Shown here: positions 1-9,307 of the stretch, piece by piece
How the letters are laid out: every line of letters starts with the position of its first letter
Position numbering within the stretch: the first letter of the stretch is position 1
NCBI RefSeq assembly: GCF_000745125.1
Contig: NZ_JQNF01000003.1
Span: forward strand, 310,001 to 374,000
Direction of reading: 5' to 3'
Length of the DNA: 64,000 nucleotides
Source of the DNA: Carnobacterium jeotgali MS3
GTDB lineage: Bacteria; Bacillota; Bacilli; Lactobacillales; Carnobacteriaceae
Notes under the pieces: generated by a model
The model's database searches: none
What the model was told of the DNA's origin: nothing
What the model saw: the letters and a program-made list of their open reading frames with translations, nothing else
Position numbers and translations under genes: made by a program

Positions 1-1011
1 AGTTAATCGCCAAGTAAATTGAATTACTGTTAAAGGTGTCTTTTGAATAATAAACCAAGGAAATAGACTTGTAGAAATATATAAAGTAAATAATCCCATA
101 AAAAAGATAAACAGATTAAATTTTGTTAATTTTTCACGCCTTTTGTAAGTATGTAGAGCCACAAAGAAAATTAGTAACCCTACTCCAAAATAAGATAAAT
201 TATTATTTAATGTAGCAGAAAAATATTCACTTACATTTAAACCTCTTAAAGTGCCTCCTCTAGGTACTTTAAGCTTGACAAAACTTGATTGTTGAAACAT
301 TGGTACAAAGGCAGCAGCTGACAGACTAAGAGTGCATATAGTAGCCTTTATTAGTGCAAATATTCTTTCTTTTTTATTATTTTTCAAATAAATAGAAAAT
401 AAAAATACTATAAAGATAATCAGAACATTTAATAGTACTGATAACAAATGAGTATAAACCGTTAGTGTCATACCTATTGTTAACCAATACCATTTTTTGT
501 AATCAGAAAAAAATATATAATAGCAACCCAAAAATATTAAAGGCAAAAAGGTTAATGCAATTGCTTCTCCAAGAGATCCTCTAAAATAAATATCGGTACT
601 TCTATATGAAGCAAAACCATAAATCAGTGAGAAAACTATTGCTGAAAAGTGACTTTTTTGCATTTTATACATACACAAATATGAAAAAGACATCGTAATA
701 AATGTAAAGAAAAGATAGTATAAATTATACGTTACTATTAAATTACCAGTGATTTGTAAAAGCATATACGCGGGATAGAGTGTTAACCATGGGTAAAATA
801 TGTTCATAGCAGTACCATTTCCCCCGAAGTTATTAAAATTTACAGGTGAAGATAATACATTACTTAAACCACGAATCCTAGATAAGTGAAAAGCAGTATC
901 TTGATTTGTAAAATGATAAATATTTTTTGTTATTATAGAAGGTAACATATATATTACACTAAAAAACAAAATTAGCATAAAACTGATTATATATTTTTTT
1001 TTGTCTGACAT
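1..1011 (-). CDS. Multi-spanning membrane protein, GT-C/YfhO-like or PTPS-related type (partial)
   Basis: An open frame runs from an ATG at 1011 (AAGGAG 6 nt upstream) off the left edge, giving 337 N-terminal residues without a stop. The product starts with a membrane segment, then a luminal-type motif around residues 35-47 (NQDTAFHLSRIRG) resembling the acidic first-loop motif of GT-C glycosyltransferases, followed by many hydrophobic helices. Such proteins use polyprenyl-phosphate sugars outside the membrane to decorate cell-wall polymers. The neighbouring GT2 gene, of the type that makes such lipid-linked sugars, supports this role. The exact family is uncertain and the C-terminus is unseen. 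Confidence 0.7.
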   Translation of the reverse strand, partial: MSDKKKYIISFMLILFFSVIYMLPSIITKNIYHFTNQDTAFHLSRIRGLSNVLSSPVNFNNFGGNGTAMNIFYPWLTLYPAYMLLQITGNLIVTYNLYYLFFTFITMSFSYLCMYKMQKSHFSAIVFSLIYGFASYRSTDIYFRGSLGEAIALTFLPLIFLGCYYIFFSDYKKWYWLTIGMTLTVYTHLLSVLLNVLIIFIVFLFSIYLKNNKKERIFALIKATICTLSLSAAAFVPMFQQSSFVKLKVPRGGTLRGLNVSEYFSATLNNNLSYFGVGLLIFFVALHTYKRREKLTKFNLFIFFMGLFTLYISTSLFPWFIIQKTPLTVIQFTWRLT

Positions 1012-1103
1012 AAGAAACTCCTTTTTAATATAATATATAATTTAAAGAACTAATAAATTCTGTTCATAAAAATTATACATATTAACTTTTCAATCTTTAT
1101 TAT

Positions 1104-2060
1104 TTATTTTTTCATAGAATCATCTTCTTTAATAATGTATAATGGTCTTTTTTTTGTCTCTAAAAACATTTTACCAAGATACTTGCCTAGGATTCCTAAA
1201 CAAAACAATTGTATTCCTCCAATTGCTAATATAATACAAACTAAAGATGGCCAGCCAGAAGTCGGATCATTAAAAACAATAGTTCGAATAATAATTAAGA
1301 CGGATAAAACTATAGATAAGACAAAAGAACTCAACCCAACATAACTGGCAATGGATAAAGGAACATCTGAATAAGCAATAATTCCATCAACTGAATATTT
1401 AAATAACTGCCAAAAAGACCAAGATGTTTCACCAGCAACACGTTCTTTATTCGTGTACTCTAAATAATGTGTTTTGAACCCAACCCAGCTAAAAATTCCT
1501 TTTGAAAAACGATTGTACTCTGTAACAGAAAGAATAGCATCCACCATCTGCCTAGTCATCATTCTAAAATCTCTTGCACCATCCACAATTTCTGTATCAG
1601 AAATTCGATTTATTAATTTATAAAAATGTCTCGCAAAGAAAGAACGAATAAGAGGTTCCCCCTTACGAGTAACTCTGCGTGTACCCACGCAATCAATTTC
1701 ATTTTCGGTATCTCTCAACAAATGTATCATTTGAGGTAAAAGTTCAGGTGGATCCTGAAGGTCAGCATCCATTACAACAGTATAATCACCTTGAGCTTTC
1801 TTTAGGCCTGCATAAAGTGCAGCTTCTTTTCCAAAGTTACGAGAAAACGAAATATATTGAACAATATTTGGATGTTGTTCAGCTAAATTTCTAAGAATCG
1901 TCAACGTTTTATCTTTAGAACCATCATTAACAAATATAAATTCAAAATTGATATTTGTTATCTTTATACATTCCTTTTGTACAGTTTGAAAAAATATAGG
2001 CAAAACTTCTTCTTCATTATAACAAGGGATAATTATTGATAATAATTCATTTTTTTTCAA
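1104..2060 (-). CDS. GT2 polyprenyl-phosphate glycosyltransferase, GtrB/CsbB/DPM1-like
   Basis: 318 aa. A GT2 (GT-A fold) domain occupies residues 1-230, with the opening SIIIPCYNEEEVLP, the nucleotide-sugar motif VNDGSKD and the metal-binding stretch MDADLQDPPE typical of DPM1/GtrB enzymes. Two membrane segments follow (about 235-260 and 270-300). Family members transfer a sugar from a nucleotide donor to undecaprenyl phosphate on the cytoplasmic face. The start is a TTG with AGGAAG upstream. Directly upstream lies a hexanucleotide tandem repeat that could affect translation. The next gene downstream encodes a likely GT-C partner, an arrangement like that known for CsbB/YfhO in Bacillus. The sugar cannot be predicted. 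Confidence 0.85.
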   Translation of the reverse strand: MKKNELLSIIIPCYNEEEVLPIFFQTVQKECIKITNINFEFIFVNDGSKDKTLTILRNLAEQHPNIVQYISFSRNFGKEAALYAGLKKAQGDYTVVMDADLQDPPELLPQMIHLLRDTENEIDCVGTRRVTRKGEPLIRSFFARHFYKLINRISDTEIVDGARDFRMMTRQMVDAILSVTEYNRFSKGIFSWVGFKTHYLEYTNKERVAGETSWSFWQLFKYSVDGIIAYSDVPLSIASYVGLSSFVLSIVLSVLIIIRTIVFNDPTSGWPSLVCIILAIGGIQLFCLGILGKYLGKMFLETKKRPLYIIKEDDSMKK

Positions 2061-2074
2061 AAAAATTTCACTTC

Positions 2075-2113
2075 CTATTTCTATTTCTATTTCTATTTCT
2101 ATTTCTATTTCTA
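2075..2113. repeat. Hexanucleotide tandem repeat (CTATTT)x6.5
   Basis: Six and a half perfect copies of CTATTT (AAATAG on the transcribed strand). The repeat ends about 15 nt before the TTG start of the GtrB-like gene and merges with its AGGAAG ribosome binding site. Copy-number change by slippage would shift the leader length in 6-nt steps without touching the reading frame. Confidence 0.9.
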
Positions 2114-2163
2114 AGTATCAGCTATTAAAAACCTTTACTTCAATAGGGTTATAACTAATATTT

Positions 2164-3264
2164 TTATTCTGTAAAATAAACCTTTTCTAATTGGTTTGCT
2201 GTTTTTTTCATATCGTATAAAAATAATTTTTCTGTTGGTTTATTCCCAAATGGTTCACTTAAAATAATAGTTGCCCATGAATCTGATTCTTCTGTTAAAG
2301 AAAGGAAATGAACGTTTTCCGATAAAGCAGTTTCTTTAGAAACCTCTGTAGAAAGAACGATTTTCAAACCTGCTGCTTGTGCTTCAACTGCTGAAATAGG
2401 AAGGCCTTCATATAACGATGGCATTAAAAAGATATCCATTGCTTTTAATAATTGAGGGATATCATCTCGTAAACCTAAAAATGATACTTTAGATTGCAAG
2501 TCAAGATTAATCACTTTATCTTTTATTCTATCTTCTAAGCTTCCCTCACCGATTAAAATCAAATGACAATCAGATTTTTTTTTAACTGTCTTCTCAAAAA
2601 TATCGATAAGAAAATCATGATTTTTTTGGTTTTCAAACCGACCAATATTCCCAATAACGAGAGCATTTTGTAAGATACTTAATTCATTTCTAATTTCTTC
2701 TTTACTTTGAGAAATATTCTTATACGATTCTAAGTCGATGCCATTCGGCACAAAAATAAAAGGCTGATCTTCGCCGTACAGACCAATACCCGCTTCATGT
2801 GAACAAGCTAAATAATCAGTAGCATTTTTTAACAACATACGTTGAAATATTTTTCTGATTGTATTTATTACAATCTTATTTCCTTTACCATCTGTTGTAG
2901 CATGGCTGTGGGCTACTCTTTTTGAAATACCTGCTTGTTTAGCTAACAACAAGTTAAGTCCTCCGCCAAAGAATATCTCATTGTGGACAATATCAAAGTG
3001 CTTATCTTTCAGCAATTTTTTTACTGTCTGAATATACGCCAGTATATTTTTATTTGGATTAGGTACTGAGTAGATTTTTCCACCCAACTCATGGATTTCT
3101 TTATTGTATGGTTTAACATCTTCAAAATCATCGTAAATTAAAAAATCAAATTGAATCTTAGTTCGATCAATATTACGGTAAGCATTCATCATGAAGGTTT
3201 CTGCTCCACCTTTTCCCATGCGTCCTTGAAAATGTAAGACTCTTAGAGGTTGTTTCATTTTCAC
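2164..3264 (-). CDS. Glycosyltransferase family 4 (EpsF-like)
   Basis: 366 aa, GT-B fold. The N-terminal acceptor domain begins LRVLHFQGRMGKGGAETFMM, the GGAE type seen in EpsF/CpsF-like exopolysaccharide transferases. The C-terminal donor domain carries GNIGRFENQKNH, the ALIGEGSLED-type turn (LILIGEGSLEDRIKD) and the retaining-enzyme motif MPSLYEGLPISAVEAQAAG with the conserved glutamates around residues 285-295. It probably adds one sugar of the repeat unit, with unknown specificity. It lies 14 nt downstream of the previous GT2 gene in the same transcript. Confidence 0.85.
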   Translation of the reverse strand: MKMKQPLRVLHFQGRMGKGGAETFMMNAYRNIDRTKIQFDFLIYDDFEDVKPYNKEIHELGGKIYSVPNPNKNILAYIQTVKKLLKDKHFDIVHNEIFFGGGLNLLLAKQAGISKRVAHSHATTDGKGNKIVINTIRKIFQRMLLKNATDYLACSHEAGIGLYGEDQPFIFVPNGIDLESYKNISQSKEEIRNELSILQNALVIGNIGRFENQKNHDFLIDIFEKTVKKKSDCHLILIGEGSLEDRIKDKVINLDLQSKVSFLGLRDDIPQLLKAMDIFLMPSLYEGLPISAVEAQAAGLKIVLSTEVSKETALSENVHFLSLTEESDSWATIILSEPFGNKPTEKLFLYDMKKTANQLEKVYFTE

Positions 3265-3278
3265 ATCAGACCTTTCTT

Positions 3279-4322
3279 TTAAAATTTTCGTTTGAATTTT
3301 TCAATTATTTTTGGAGATGCCATACTGACTGAGTACATTATTTTAGATGCAGTGTAATTGACTGAAACTGATTTTGTTTTAAACAACATTTTCATTACTT
3401 GTCTAATTTTTGTATCTGTCAGACTATCTTTACTTGCTTTAATAACATCTGGGTGTTGCATAATAGTTTTGATGTACTCTCGTTTTTCACGGTAAGTTAA
3501 AGGACAGCTTTCACTGTGTAACGGAATAATACAAGACATTACACCTTTTAAAAAAAGTGCACTAAATCCTTTTTCATGTTTCTTGGTCAAAGCTAGTAAC
3601 TCGCGATAAAATTCAACAAACGTATCAAATTTATTGTCAAAATATTTATTTGTTAAACTGTTTTTTCCATCAAATGAGTAATCATAAAGTACATCACTCA
3701 CTACTTTACAATTTTTCACATAATTAAAATAGCGAATATTAAACAATCTGTCTTCACAGCTATTATATGGCGGAAACTCTATTCCATGTTTTTTTATGAT
3801 ATCTAACTTAAAAAGTTTATTCCAAGCTACATACATTAATTGCTTATTCATTAAAGGATAGACATTGTTTAAAAATTCTTCATGTGTTTCCATCATTTGA
3901 TTTGGCGCTTCAACAAAGCGAGTATCTACTAGTTCTTCGCCATCAAGCACATTCATATTATATGAAGAAATGGTCAAATCCACATTCTCATCTTTCACAT
4001 GATCTGCATATATTTCTAACGTACCTTCTTTCATCACGTCATCTGAATCAACAAATAAAAGATACTGTCCAGTCGTTATTTCAATTCCTTTATTTCTTGC
4101 GTTCCCTGGTCCTCCATTTTCAATGGTTTTAAATTTCACTCGAGAATCTTTACTATGGTAACGTTCAAGCACTTGTTGGGTATTATCTGTTGATCCATCA
4201 TTTACAATAATTAATTCAAAATCAATAACTGTCTGATTCAACACACTTTCAATAGTTTTACCCACTGTGTCTTCACAATTGTATGCAGGCATAACCACAC
4301 TGAAAAAAGGAGTATTCTCCAT
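3279..4322 (-). CDS. Glycosyltransferase family 2
   Basis: 347 aa from the preferred ATG. An upstream in-frame TTG/ATG pair (4343/4340) has no convincing ribosome binding site, while the ATG at 4322 has AAAGGA 9 nt upstream. The GT-A domain shows FSVVMPAYNCEDTVGKTIES, VNDGSTDNT and the DXD-type FVDSDDVM, as in EpsJ/CpsI-like transferases. The C-terminal 130 residues are a variable acceptor-related region. It follows the initiating transferase gene by 25 nt. The sugar is unknown. Confidence 0.85.
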   Translation of the reverse strand: MENTPFFSVVMPAYNCEDTVGKTIESVLNQTVIDFELIIVNDGSTDNTQQVLERYHSKDSRVKFKTIENGGPGNARNKGIEITTGQYLLFVDSDDVMKEGTLEIYADHVKDENVDLTISSYNMNVLDGEELVDTRFVEAPNQMMETHEEFLNNVYPLMNKQLMYVAWNKLFKLDIIKKHGIEFPPYNSCEDRLFNIRYFNYVKNCKVVSDVLYDYSFDGKNSLTNKYFDNKFDTFVEFYRELLALTKKHEKGFSALFLKGVMSCIIPLHSESCPLTYREKREYIKTIMQHPDVIKASKDSLTDTKIRQVMKMLFKTKSVSVNYTASKIMYSVSMASPKIIEKFKRKF

Positions 4323-4347
4323 TTTATTTGATCCTTTCATCAATAGA

Positions 4348-5733
4348 TCACACCAAATACTTTATATTATTTGGTATTTCTTTATTTTTTTCTTGTTCTT
4401 CTTCATCTAGTCCTTGAGAAGAAACTTTATCAAAGAGTATTTTAATTGTTTGCAACATGATTTTCACATCAAGTAAAAGCGAATACTTTTTAATATATAA
4501 TAAATCAAAATTCAACTTACTGTTAAAGTCTGAAGCATATTTGCCATATACTTGAGCGTAACCAGTAATACCTGCTCTAACATTATGTCTCAAATAATAA
4601 TACGGATTTTCTTTTTGAAATTGATCCACAAAAAATGGGCGCTCGGGTCTAGGGCCTACTACTGACATATCTCCTTTTAATACGTTAAATAATTGAGGCA
4701 ACTCATCAATTCTTAAAGAACGGATGTATTTACCAACTTTAGTCACCCTTGCATCATTAGAAGACGCCAATACAGGACCTGATTCTTTTTCAGCTGTCGC
4801 ACTCATACTTCTAAACTTTAAAACATTAAATTCTTTGCCGTCTTTTGTTATTCTTACTTGTTTGTAAAAAACTGGTCCTTCAGAAGTTAGTTTGACTAAT
4901 AAAGCAGTTATCAGCATAAACGGAGAAGCAACTATGATAAGGACAACTGAAAAAAGAATATCCATCAAGCGTTTTATTAGATCATCTTCTGAGGAGATTT
5001 CAAAATTTGAGATTTCAATGATACTCTCGTCTTCAATATTCATAATGTTTGGATTAACCAGCAATAAATTATCAAAACTAGTTGTTAAAAACAGTTTTTT
5101 CTTTTTAGAAACCAACAAATTACAAATATTTGCTTTTTCCTCTTCAGCTATTTCACTTGCTAGATAAACAATATCTACCTGCTCAAGATGTTTTTCCACG
5201 TTAGTATAATAGTTAGAAACCACAGCATACTTGACAATGTGTCTTTTGCTTTTTGCATTTCCAATATTGAATATAGCATTTTTTATATCTTTTTCAGTTC
5301 CTACGATCATCACTTGCTTACTTCCACTAAAATGTTCGTAGAATTTGTACGCAACAACACGCCAAGCAAATAAAATAAGTGTGCTTAAAATCAGACTGAT
5401 CAATAATACAGATCTTGGAAAAGTAAACCATCTACCAAAAAAAGTTAACGCCATAATCGATATGGTCATGATCAACTGTATGATAATAGTAATATATAAA
5501 AAGTCTGTAATAGATTTATTATAAAAAACGTACACTCCGAATAATAAATTTAATAAAACAAATAATGTTAAAATGTAAAAAAATGAATTCTCATAAGCAT
5601 TATAATTATACATTGGAATGTCGCTCTTATAACGTACATAAAAAGAAAGGAGAATAGATAAATGGTACAACACTACATCCATTACTATTATTGCTATCCT
5701 TTTCGTTTTGGTGAATTTTTCTCCTTGAAACAT
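4348..5733 (-). CDS. Polyprenyl glycosylphosphotransferase (initiating sugar-phosphate transferase)
   Basis: 461 aa. It starts the repeat unit by moving a sugar-1-phosphate onto undecaprenyl phosphate. About four N-terminal membrane helices lead to a nucleotide-binding-like domain (around VMIVGTEKD). The catalytic bacterial sugar transferase domain follows, with a membrane hairpin, FYKQVRITKDGKEF, KFRSM and SLRIDELPQLFNVLKGDMS then VGPRPERP. The long frame extends to a TTG at 5826, but that TTG is part of a promoter -35 box. GGAGGAAATTTTTT precedes the ATG at 5733, so I chose it. It is the first gene of the second transcript of the cluster. Confidence 0.9.
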   Translation of the reverse strand: MFQGEKFTKTKRIAIIVMDVVLYHLSILLSFYVRYKSDIPMYNYNAYENSFFYILTLFVLLNLLFGVYVFYNKSITDFLYITIIIQLIMTISIMALTFFGRWFTFPRSVLLISLILSTLILFAWRVVAYKFYEHFSGSKQVMIVGTEKDIKNAIFNIGNAKSKRHIVKYAVVSNYYTNVEKHLEQVDIVYLASEIAEEEKANICNLLVSKKKKLFLTTSFDNLLLVNPNIMNIEDESIIEISNFEISSEDDLIKRLMDILFSVVLIIVASPFMLITALLVKLTSEGPVFYKQVRITKDGKEFNVLKFRSMSATAEKESGPVLASSNDARVTKVGKYIRSLRIDELPQLFNVLKGDMSVVGPRPERPFFVDQFQKENPYYYLRHNVRAGITGYAQVYGKYASDFNSKLNFDLLYIKKYSLLLDVKIMLQTIKILFDKVSSQGLDEEEQEKNKEIPNNIKYLV

Positions 5734-5797
5734 AAAAAATTTCCTCCGATCAATCTCTGTTTTTAAATTATGGCTAGTATATAATATCATAGAACAA

Positions 5798-5826
5798 ATT
5801 AAAATCCCATTGTATGCTAATGTCAA
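5798..5826 (-). promoter_or_regulatory. Internal promoter of the polysaccharide cluster
   Basis: On the minus strand TTGACA (5826-5821) and TTTAAT (5803-5798) are separated by exactly 17 nt. The predicted start of transcription is about 58 nt upstream of the sugar-phosphate transferase ATG. It lies in the only long gap (191 nt) of the cluster. Confidence 0.55.
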
Positions 5827-5924
5827 GTCACTGAACGTAAAAGTTAGTAAAAACTACTAATCTTTCAAATCATACCATAATTTTTCAAAATATTCCTAAA
5901 ATAAAATAGGACATTACTATACTC

Positions 5925-7127
5925 TTACATCATTCGCCTTATTTTTTTATCTCTGCTTCCTATGTAAATAAAAATCAGTAATAAAAAGATCGAAAAAGCT
6001 GGATTTAAATAACCGCCTTTTTGAAAATTTAATGCTATAAATACTATCCCCATTTTAAAGTTTACGAATAAAGTACAGAAACTAAACAAAAAGCTTAAAA
6101 GAAAGGCTATTAAACCTAAATCAGATAAGATATAAGCATATACGTTCCATATATTAGGTGTATGCCCTATTCCGTTTCCTAGGAAAATATGTTCTACGTT
6201 AACATAATCCCAACTTCTTATAATTCTAAAATAAGCAGACCCATCTTTTCCACTTAATATATCAGCTGTCCTATTAATAATCGTTTCATTGATTAAATCC
6301 CATGAGAAAAATACGATTACTATGATTAAAAGCAAAGATACGGTTGTTGTTTTTGTCCATTTAAACTTCCTTAAATTAATTTTATTTATAAAGTATAACC
6401 CCTGAATCATAAGCATAATCCCTATAGCACTATATGAAAAAGTCAGAAATAGTGTTAAAGAAATTAAAATAGTAAAACCTTTTCCAATTTTAACTTTAAC
6501 CTTATTAAAATAATTCATAGCTAGAACAATGTTTAAGAAATACCCTAGATAAGCCGGTTCTGAAAAAATACTTCTTGTTCTTATAAAATCGAGATTTTTA
6601 TTAAAAGCATAGCTTAACAGATCTGTCCGTGTAAATTCCCAAAAAAATTTGTAAGGCAGCTGCCCATTTGTATACAACGCAAGGGTAATATAAATTCCAA
6701 TAAAACAAACTGCCACTGCTGTTATATTAAGAATTTTCAAAAATTTTGCTTCTAGTTTTTCGCCTTTAACATAATTGTATATTCCAGTGACCAAAGCAAC
6801 ATAATAGGTTATCCTAATGAGAGCTGCCAATCCAGTTTTTAGAATGAAAGTTTCGTTATTGTAAACATTCATCACTATATTAGCTACTATCACGCCTAGT
6901 ATTAACAAAATCCATAGCAGCTGATTTCTTTTTATTTTATAGTTCCCACTAATAAATAGGCTTATTCCTACTATAACAAAGAGATAATCGCTTAAAGTAA
7001 AGATACCAATCATCCAGTCTGTTACAACAAATGATAGACTCATCAGAAATAAAATTATGCTGGACCAAACATGATTTTTTTTCTTGTTAAAATCCAGCCA
7101 CTTAGTTAATATAGCTCTCTCTTCCAA
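5925..7127 (-). CDS. Wzy-like O-antigen/exopolysaccharide polymerase
   Basis: 400 aa, almost wholly hydrophobic, with about ten to eleven predicted membrane helices and a larger loop around residues 165-195 (including FNKNLDFIRTRSIFSEPAYLG). The RS(I/V)FSEPAYLGYFL pattern recurs in Wzy polymerases of Gram-positive capsule clusters. Such enzymes link lipid-linked repeat units outside the membrane. The start is TTG with AGGGG 6 nt upstream, 9 nt after the epimerase gene. Position between flippase and initiating transferase supports the assignment; Wzy proteins have little sequence conservation. Confidence 0.75.
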   Translation of the reverse strand: MEERAILTKWLDFNKKKNHVWSSIILFLMSLSFVVTDWMIGIFTLSDYLFVIVGISLFISGNYKIKRNQLLWILLILGVIVANIVMNVYNNETFILKTGLAALIRITYYVALVTGIYNYVKGEKLEAKFLKILNITAVAVCFIGIYITLALYTNGQLPYKFFWEFTRTDLLSYAFNKNLDFIRTRSIFSEPAYLGYFLNIVLAMNYFNKVKVKIGKGFTILISLTLFLTFSYSAIGIMLMIQGLYFINKINLRKFKWTKTTTVSLLLIIVIVFFSWDLINETIINRTADILSGKDGSAYFRIIRSWDYVNVEHIFLGNGIGHTPNIWNVYAYILSDLGLIAFLLSFLFSFCTLFVNFKMGIVFIALNFQKGGYLNPAFSIFLLLIFIYIGSRDKKIRRMM

Positions 7128-7136
7128 GTCTAACCC

Positions 7137-8309
7137 CTACTTTCTCCCTGATTTGTTTATATTTCCGTTAATAAAATCACTTGGTATATTTTTTTCATTA
7201 CCTAGTATATAAGCAATAAAATCTAAAATTCTTTCACTTGCCAGTCCATCACCATATGGATTATTAGCTACAGCCATTTTTTTATGCGCCTCTTCATTTA
7301 CTATTAGGTTTGTCATTTCTTTTATAATCGTTTCAGTTTGAGTACCCACAAGTTTAAGTGTGCCTGCTGCTACTCCCTCAGGTCTTTCTGTTGTATCTCT
7401 AAGTACAAGAACTGGTACGCCTAGTGAAGGTGCTTCTTCTTGAACACCACCTGAATCTGTCATTATTAAATAACTTTTCGCGGCTAAATTATGAAAGTCC
7501 AAGACTTCAAGTGGAGCTATTAAATGAATTCTAGGATGTTTCCCTAAAACTTGTTCAGCCATTTTTTGAACAACAGGATTTAAGTGAACCGGATAAATGA
7601 TCTCAACCTCTTCATGTTGATCGACCACTTGACGTATCGCTTTAAACACTCTTTCCATTGGCTTTCCTTGATTTTCACGACGGTGCATTGTCACTAAAAC
7701 AAGTTTACTATTCGGGCCAATATTTTCTAAGACAGTGTGATGATAGTCTTTGTTAATCGTTTGTTTTAACGCATCAATCGCTGTATTTCCAGTAACGAAT
7801 ATCTTTTCTTCAGGGTGATTTTCTTTTAATAAGTTCTGTTTGCTTTCAATTGTAGGAGCAAAATAAATGTCTGCAATGACATCTGTTAACTGACGGTTCA
7901 CTTCTTCAGGAAAAGGGGCATATTTATCCCATGTGCGAAGGCCTGCTTCAACATGTCCTACTTTGATTTGGTTGTAGTATGCAGATATGCTCGCAGCGAA
8001 AGTAGTGGTTGTATCTCCGTGAACCAAAACAATATCTGGGTTCGCTTCTTTCATCACTTTGTCTAGTCCGATCAATACATTCGATGTGATTTCAGACAAA
8101 GTTTGGTTTTCCTTCATAATGTTTAAGTCATAGTCCGGAGAAATATCAAATGTCTTCAATACTTGATCTAACATTTCACGATGTTGCGCTGTTACAGCTA
8201 CAAGAGATTCAAACCGGTCAGATTGCCTATTAAGCTCTTTTACTACAGGAGCCATTTTTATAGCTTCTGGTCTAGTACCAAAAATAGTTAGCACTTTTAT
8301 TTTTTTCAT
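7137..8309 (-). CDS. wecB: UDP-N-acetylglucosamine 2-epimerase (non-hydrolysing)
   Basis: 390 aa, the usual length for WecB/MnaA. It interconverts UDP-GlcNAc and UDP-ManNAc in the cytoplasm. Visible motifs are TIFGTRPEAIKMAPV at the N-terminus, VHGDTTTTFA, GHVEAGLRTWDKYAPFPEE, HRRENQGKPM and the C-terminal substrate/UDP motif MTDSGGVQEEAPSLG. UDP-ManNAc may feed this cluster, and also the WecG/TagA-type ManNAc transferase encoded at 17767. Confidence 0.95.
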   Translation of the reverse strand: MKKIKVLTIFGTRPEAIKMAPVVKELNRQSDRFESLVAVTAQHREMLDQVLKTFDISPDYDLNIMKENQTLSEITSNVLIGLDKVMKEANPDIVLVHGDTTTTFAASISAYYNQIKVGHVEAGLRTWDKYAPFPEEVNRQLTDVIADIYFAPTIESKQNLLKENHPEEKIFVTGNTAIDALKQTINKDYHHTVLENIGPNSKLVLVTMHRRENQGKPMERVFKAIRQVVDQHEEVEIIYPVHLNPVVQKMAEQVLGKHPRIHLIAPLEVLDFHNLAAKSYLIMTDSGGVQEEAPSLGVPVLVLRDTTERPEGVAAGTLKLVGTQTETIIKEMTNLIVNEEAHKKMAVANNPYGDGLASERILDFIAYILGNEKNIPSDFINGNINKSGRK

Positions 8310-8338
8310 AAGATTAACCTCCTACGATTAGACTATTT

Positions 8339-9277
8339 TTATTTTTTAATTAAATGACTTGCTACTTGTCGTTGCATAATAAGATACGCTTTGTCTAACA
8401 TGTTGATAGTTTTAAGATCTTTCAGTGTATCTTTCTTTTCATCTTTATCTAACTTACTGTTCAACAGCCCTGAATAAATTGACAGCATTTGTCTTTTGAT
8501 TAATTTTTTTTGTTCTTTAGTATATTTTTTATTTAAATACATTTTTTCTAATTCTTTATAAATGACGATATACGAATCAACTGTTCTGTTTAATCTTTCT
8601 TGACTTTGATTGGTCATGATCGAGTTCTCGCGGTATCTTCTATTATAATAAAAGACATTTGCATAGATCATCGAGTGACTGTTTAAAAAGATTTGAGTAG
8701 TAAACAGCTCGTCCTCATGTAAAATGCCTTCATAGAACGAAAGAGCATTTTTTTTAATGACTTCTCTCTTCACCATATAGAGATATACAGGAGATGCAAA
8801 TGTTCGTCGGTTCACTTCAAAAAGGTTTTGTGTATAAAGTATTCCTTCTTTTAGCCTATGACTAAAATCATAATTATTTTGTTCAATCGGTTCATTTAGT
8901 TCATCTAAAAATGCTCTACCATTAAAGCGGATAAGGTCTACTTGATCTTTTTCCATTAAATAAACCAACTCTTTAATAGCATTTGCTTCTAAGTAATCAT
9001 CTGAATCAACAAATAATACGTACTCTCCGCTTGCTACTTCTAGACCTGTATTTCGTGCTCCTGAAAGACCTTTATTGGCTTGTTCAATAAATTGAATTCT
9101 ACTGTCTGACAAATAAGGTTTTACTTTTTGATTGCTCATATCTGTACTACCGTCATCAACGACAATAATCTGCAGTTCTCGGTAGGTCTGTTTTACAATA
9201 GAGTCTAAACATTCTTCTATATACATTTCCACGTTGTACACAGGGACAATAACTGAAACTAATGGAATTATCTGCAC
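8339..9277 (-). CDS. Glycosyltransferase family 2
   Basis: 312 aa, starting at GTG with AAAGGAAG upstream. GT-A motifs: VSVIVPVYNVEMYIEECLDS, VVDDGSTD and the DXD-type VDSDDY near residue 95, followed by a helical C-terminal third rich in Lys and Tyr. This is the EpsJ/WaaB-like GT2 type common in lactic acid bacterial capsule clusters. It sits between flippase and epimerase genes in the same operon. Specificity is unknown. Confidence 0.85.
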   Translation of the reverse strand: MQIIPLVSVIVPVYNVEMYIEECLDSIVKQTYRELQIIVVDDGSTDMSNQKVKPYLSDSRIQFIEQANKGLSGARNTGLEVASGEYVLFVDSDDYLEANAIKELVYLMEKDQVDLIRFNGRAFLDELNEPIEQNNYDFSHRLKEGILYTQNLFEVNRRTFASPVYLYMVKREVIKKNALSFYEGILHEDELFTTQIFLNSHSMIYANVFYYNRRYRENSIMTNQSQERLNRTVDSYIVIYKELEKMYLNKKYTKEQKKLIKRQMLSIYSGLLNSKLDKDEKKDTLKDLKTINMLDKAYLIMQRQVASHLIKK

Positions 9278-9307
9278 TCTATTCTTCCTTTCAAAACTTC
9301 TGTACTT

